The position numbers and the translations under genes were made by a program. Shown here piece after piece: positions 59,096-64,000 of a stretch of DNA of 64,000 nt. The DNA lies in assembly GCF_032118995.1 (NCBI RefSeq), contig NC_092661.1, forward strand, positions 9,052,494 through 9,116,493, in the 5' to 3' direction. The first letter of the stretch is position 1; each line of letters opens with the position of its first letter. The notes beneath the pieces are model-generated. The model did not search any database. It saw only the letters and a list, made by a program, of their open reading frames with translations, and had not been told where the DNA came from. Origin of the DNA: Asterias amurensis. Taxonomy: Eukaryota > Echinodermata > Asteroidea > Forcipulatida > Asteriidae.

Positions 59096-59350
59096 TTAAA
59101 GGCAGTGGACACTTTCGGTACAGAAAAAAAAAAAAAGTTCACAGATTTACAAATAATTTTACAGAAGGTAATGGTGAAAGGCTTATCTTGAAATATTATT
59201 CCATGAAATGCTTTACTTTTTGAGAAAACATTAAAACAATATCAATTCTCGATAGCGAGAATTACAGATTTATTTTAAACACATGTCATGACACGGCGAA
59301 ACGTGGGAAACTAGGGTGGTTTTCCCGTTATTTTCTCCTGACTCTGATCA
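59096..59350 (+). mobile_element. Truncated family B MITE after the JmjC stop codon
   Basis: Begins TTAAAGGCAGTGGACACTTT, an A-like terminus joined to a B body (CGGTACAG...GTTCACAGATTTACAAAT), and stops after CCCGTTATTTTCTCC. It starts about 50 nt past the stop codon, so it is probably part of the 3' UTR. Confidence 0.7.
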
Positions 59351-60241
59351 TAATTTAGCATGGGATGTAGGACGGGACCAACATAAAAACAAATTATATT
59401 CTTTATCCTTTATCGGTTTGCTTGATTGAGTAAGTTTTTGGGATCAGTCAAAACTTTGAAATGTTACCACCTCAATAGGTCCATCAACCAGGTGGAGCAA
59501 AAAACTGATGTAGGTCATAATTTAGCATGGGACATAGGACAGCAAAAAATATCAGAGCCTTGACATGAAGTCAACTTTGTAACACTTACAAAAATTTCAG
59601 TGATATCCACTTTTGCATTGTACTTTGTGTGAAAAGTGAAAACAAAAAACAAATATTAAAACAAAAAACTAATTATTGCAACTCTGTTTCATGCAAGCTA
59701 GCAAGCTGTTACTTAGAATGGTACTTTGTAGATGCATGTACATGTAGCTAACATAGAATTATATTTATAACACATATTGAAATAAGTACTAGTCTATTTT
59801 TATAAGTATTTTACTAACTTTTCTTTTAGGAAGTCTGGAATTGCAATGCAGATATATTTTTTTAAATGCCGTCTTTCACACAGTTAGCTGTCAGCGTTGC
59901 TTGTTACTGTTTTTCAAATGCATGTACTTATGATGGAATGCGCGGTTGATCATTACTATGGAAACGGTGCAATACAACGCTGTTATTATTATTAAAGTAT
60001 TTTAATAATAATAGTGGCTTCTTTTAAAGCCCTCATACATCACTCAATGACCCTCAAGGCGCTTCAACGTTCAGTTTATCACCTGTAGGTATGTGGGGCT
60101 ACTTTTGAATTATGGCCCCTTTCACACAAGAGCAATTTAGCAAGGGGCCCTTGCTAAATTGTAGCAAGGTTGTAACATTTTTGTACATAGCACCATGGTT
60201 TAAAAGTCGCTATGACGCAACATGCTGCCAATCAAACCAGG

Positions 60242-60374
60242 GGTGGATTTCACAAAGAGTTAAGACTAGTCTTATCTCGAGTTAGGACAAGTTACTCGTC
60301 CTAACTTAGGACTAGCCGTACGTTTTTAATATCTCCTAGGAAAAGTCTTAACTCTTCGTGAAATCGACCCCTGA
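60242..60374. mobile_element. Palindromic MITE with GGG(T)GGATTTCACAAAG ends
   Basis: GATTTCACAAAGAGTTAAGA and TCTTAACTCTTCGTGAAATC are inverted ends; the interior GTTAGGACAAGTTACTCGTC is self-complementary. Confidence 0.65.
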
Positions 60375-60980
60375 GGAACACCGGGTGAACCTGTTCTCTT
60401 TTCCGATAAGTGCATTGGGTTCTACGTTATACACAACACACGGGACCAACGGCTTTATGTCCCATTTGAAAGACCAAGCAATCATGGTAAATGTCTTACT
60501 TAACGAGGGGGGGGGGGGCTACCTTTCTCCTAGTTTCACCCCTTATAGTAACAACTTCAAACTTCATGAACTGTCAACTTTAACCTCGAGCAAGGATCTT
60601 TGTTGTCACAGAACAATGTGCTCCTATCAAACACATAACAAATTGAAAAACAAACTTGCTGAAATAAGACAAGAGGAAGATAAATAAATACAATTTTCAC
60701 GGTGGTATAATTTTTAATTTACATGTTGTTGTTTTTACTTGCAAACAGACAAACTCAAATTTCACACTGACTGACCCTTCTGTTTTCATACCAAAGAAAG
60801 AAAGAAGATCAGCAAAATAAAATCCGGAAATTTAATTTAGGAATACTTCAAAGACCTAGATTTATTTATCCCTTTTCGAGTTGATAACGGGTGCGGAATT
60901 CTGTCCTTAAAATTTGTCAATTTCAATTAAACCCATTTCACAAGGGGCATCAAAAAAGTACTAGGCCTGACTGAAAGTCT

Positions 60981-61358
60981 GAAAGCCATTATACACTTTC
61001 GGAACAGAAAAAAAATAAAAGTTCACCGGATTTACAAATAACTTACAGGGCTTAACAGAAGGTAATGGTGAAAGACTTCTCTTGAAATATTATTCCATGA
61101 AATCCTTTACTTTTTGAGAAAACATTAAAACAATTATCAATTCTCGATGTCGAGAATTACGGATTTACTGTAAACACATGTCATGACACGGCGAATTGTG
61201 CGGAAACCAGGGTTGGTTTTCCCGTTATTTTCTCCCAACTCCGATGACCGATTGAGCCTAAATTTTCACAGGTTTGTTATTTTATATATAAGTTGTGATA
61301 CGTACGAAGTGTGGGCCTTTTGAAAATACTGTTTACCGAAAGTCTCCAATGGCTTTAA
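60981..61358 (+). mobile_element. TTAA MITE family B, copy 5
   Basis: AAAGCCATTATACACTTTCG at the left and CCGAAAGTCTCCAATGGCTT plus TTAA at the right, with a full body. Confidence 0.8.
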
Positions 61359-62375
61359 AACAAATGCCCAACTTTGCCATGATTTAAAACATAAAAAGTA
61401 ATTTCAAAGTCATAACTGAAATACATACTATGAAAAATTACTCAATTTTTATTGGAAGTAAAGTTGATTTATACTGTTAAAAACAAGCACTTACTAGGTA
61501 TCAATCATGCTTAACATTAATTTATACACTTATTTTCAATGATTATTTACAGCAATCTTTATTATACAACCATACAAAAATATTGTTAAAATGCAATTGC
61601 AAGTTAGAAAATGGGCTTAACTTGGTAGAAAAATCATGTTTATAAATGGTAGATCAGGGATTTCTAATTGGTGTAAAATTAAAAAAAGGTTGTATAAGTA
61701 TGAAATACTTAAACTGATTATTTTCTTATGCAGTGTTAAAAATTGGTATAAAATTGCAGTTAAACTGTTATGTATGTGCTTGTGTGAAGAACTCTCAAGC
61801 GAATTAAAAAAAAACTGTAAAAAGAGATGATAAAAAAAGTGATTTAACAAAAAACGTGTCATTATTTTATACTTAGTGGTGAACTTATTCTTACCGTCAT
61901 TAATGACCAGATAAGATCAGAGACAAAATAGCAATAAATAAACTTGATGTGAGAGGAAGATATGCGACCGGCCACCACAAAATAAGTTTAAACCATCTCG
62001 TCAGAGCCAGTGACATGAAATTGTCGTCAGTGAAAAAAACTTTGTATATCTTTTAATGGCAGTTGTGTCTCGAACTAGTACAAAATTGTCATAAAGGTAT
62101 CTTGCTTAAACTAGCCCAGGCGTACACAAAATACAAGTACAGGCCTAAATCATGATACAATGTTTTTGCACTGATCGACGAAAAACTTTCATGAAATTTA
62201 CATAAATAAAAACATACCTGTACATGTCTAATGTACATGTACTATTACATCATCAGCTTTAGTGCTAATTGACCCCAAGATTGTGTGGGGCGTCGGCACT
62301 GCTTTTCAAAAAAATTCTGTACTTACAGACCATAGACCTTTTCGCAAATATCCATTGCGAAAGTGCCAACTGTTA

Positions 62376-62442
62376 AATGAGGTGCATGCTGGTCTAGCTA
62401 GCGGTCAAACTTGATTGCAAGCTAGACCAGCATGCACCTCAT
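62376..62442. repeat. Hairpin downstream of the last gene
   Basis: ATGAGGTGCATGCTGGTCTA pairs with TAGACCAGCATGCACCTCAT around a 25-bp loop, 100 nt past the stop codon of the minus-strand gene, so it may be in its 3' UTR. Confidence 0.65.
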
Positions 62443-62545
62443 ACTATGCTGCAAAATATGCTACAGATCTCCCCTTAAAAATGTCTCCCTTAAAATTATT
62501 TTGTGATGGCCGGTTGATGCTCTGAAGTATTTAAATTCTGCTACG

Positions 62546-63746
62546 TTAAACCATTAACCGAGACCCTGGTATGTATCTCGACTCGCTCCAAATGTTCGAC
62601 TCTCCGCAATTTCCGAGGCGTCGTTGGCATTGGTCGCACCGGTGGTATTTATCGCACTGTTCGTGGACGAGAACGCCAGGGCTCTGCGCTCGTAGCTTGA
62701 GTTCCTCCTCCCGGCTGCGTTTTAGGCTGGCTGCATTGCTCCAGGTCTCCTCCAGGGATTTTCGATTCTTAACGGCGTTGTCATAGCGAGCCGCACGGTC
62801 AGCGATGAGCCTGAGGGGGGAGATGGGAAAATGAAAGGGTTATAAATTTGCTTTTAAGTTGGTTTTTGTTTCCAAATATCAATCGGGGATGTGATTTCTC
62901 CGCTTTTATCCAGAAATCTGTTTTTTTTATCCCCAGCAAAAAAAAATAAAAAAATAATAATAATCAAATTCATAAAAACATGAAGATAAAAACCATATAG
63001 AACACCTAAGATTGCAGAGTAGGGCTTTTAAAACTAAAGATAAATGTATGTAATAAGCATACCTGGCCCCAATTTCATAGAGCTGCTAAGCACCAAAATT
63101 TGCTTAGCATGAAATTTTTGCCTTGATAAAAACAGGACAACCAACCAAATTTCCAACCAAGTTTTTCAGGATAAGCAAACAACAGCTGAATACCAGTTGG
63201 TAATCCTGTTTTTACCAGGAAAGAAATTCCATGCTAAGCAAATTTCGGTGCTTAGCAGCTCTATGAAATTGGGCCCTGGTCTTGTATGATAAATTCTGGG
63301 CTCAGTTTCATAGAGCTGCTAAGCACAAGAAGTAGCTATGCGTAACAAAATTATGCTCACCAGAACTATGTTACCAGTCAAACTTTCATGTCAAGTTCTG
63401 GTTGGTATCCGGCTGCTCATTTCTACTTAGCAGAGAATTGTTAAGCAATATTTTGTGCTTAAGCGGCTCTATGAAATTGGGCGCTGATCTTATATGATTA
63501 GTTCATGTTCTAAACTCACTCTCTGCGTGTTTTGTCCAGAGTGTCCATCTCTTCTCTCTGAGTGCGTAGATGACTCAAGAGTTTCGATCTTCGTGAATGT
63601 TCAACTGCTCCTAGCTGCTCCTTGTACACTTCGATTGCGCGTCGGCGCTTGTCAGCGAGCTGCTCGTTGGTTGCGTCATTCTTACCGAAAATCGGCTCTT
63701 TGGAATCGGGCACGGCTGCTGGGAGTGGGAGGGGCTTAAAACGAAC
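62546..63746 (-). CDS. Coiled-coil protein with Cys-rich C-terminus (CCDC81-like?), 3' end only
   Basis: Two terminal exons on the minus strand: 63746-63520 and 62810-62546, joined in frame (phase 2, GA|G = Glu). They encode about 164 residues: a Pro-rich start (VRFKPLPLPAAVPDSKEPIFG), a charged helical segment rich in Arg, Glu and Lys (likely coiled coil), then a tail with four cysteines (HEQCDKYHRCDQCQRRLGNC) and the ending ESRYIPGSRLMV before TAA. The exon at 63746 has a good acceptor, so the gene continues upstream past the window edge. The layout reminds me of the C-terminus of CCDC81, a centrosome-associated protein, but I cannot confirm this. The intron holds two GGGCCCAATTTCAT repeats. 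Confidence 0.7.
63064..63483. mobile_element. Two family F MITEs in the intron of the 62.5-63.7 kb gene
   Basis: 63064-63277 (GGCCCCAATTTCATAGAGCT...AGCTCTATGAAATTGGGCCC, a near-perfect hairpin) and 63299-63483 (a second, shorter copy). Confidence 0.8.
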
Positions 63747-64000
63747 CTAAAAAAAAAAAAAAAAAAAGTTAGGATGAAATTTGCAGGAACGCTAGGTGGC
63801 AGCAGACTTAACAGGTAAATTGCCATTGTTTACGTTGTTCTGAGCATGCGCACATTACCAAAACCAATGGATTTACCCGGTAAGTCTTCTGCCACTCAGT
63901 GTCCCAAAAAGTTCCCCACTGTTTTGAATCTGAGAGTATTCAATCTATGGAAAGTTAGTGACTAAAGGTGGTAACTTTTCATAAAAACAAGCGAGTATAA

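Noticed and set aside
1..64000. CRISPR arrays, operons, phage or virus-derived genes
   Set aside because: Spliced eukaryotic genes throughout; the tandem arrays have units and spacing unlike CRISPR, and no viral protein signature was seen.

Overview
This is animal nuclear DNA: spliced genes with GT-AG introns, large AT-rich intergenic gaps and dense families of short non-autonomous transposons and tRNA-derived SINEs. No bacterial operon, CRISPR or phage feature is visible. The proteins are clearly metazoan. The repeat style (many palindromic MITEs with TTAA targets) makes an invertebrate deuterostome, most likely an echinoderm such as a sea star, my best guess; that is an impression, not a database match.

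Layout. 1-12.9 kb holds no gene I can support; it is filled with SINEs, MITEs and tandem repeats (a 171-217 bp family at 2.9-7.2 kb, a 77-bp minisatellite at 8.8-9.2 kb, a 38-bp repeat at 10.2 kb). 12,934-28,868 (+) is a complete 13-exon SRRM1 gene (PWI domain plus long RS domain, 1103 aa). 28.9-38.9 kb is a repeat-rich gap with one possible short coding piece (35,696-35,836, -). 38,943-46,294 (-) is a complete 9-coding-exon hnRNP Q/R gene (acidic N-terminal unit, three RRMs, RGG tail, 651 aa), with a probable non-coding first exon near 47.9 kb. 49,754-59,045 (+) is a complete 10-exon gene for a 465-aa protein with signal peptide, JmjC/cupin oxygenase domain, EF-hand and a C-terminal NDEL, predicted to sit in the ER lumen. 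62,546-63,746 (-) holds the last two exons of a coiled-coil protein with a Cys-rich tail; the rest lies beyond the window end.

How they fit together. SRRM1 and hnRNP Q/R both act in nuclear pre-mRNA processing and lie tail to tail; their human counterparts SRRM1 and HNRNPR are both on 1p36, so this looks like old conserved linkage. hnRNP Q/R and the JmjC gene are arranged head to head with under 2 kb between their presumed first exons. The joined exon models keep frame across every junction and give lengths divisible by three, which is the main support for them. No transcript data or searches were available.
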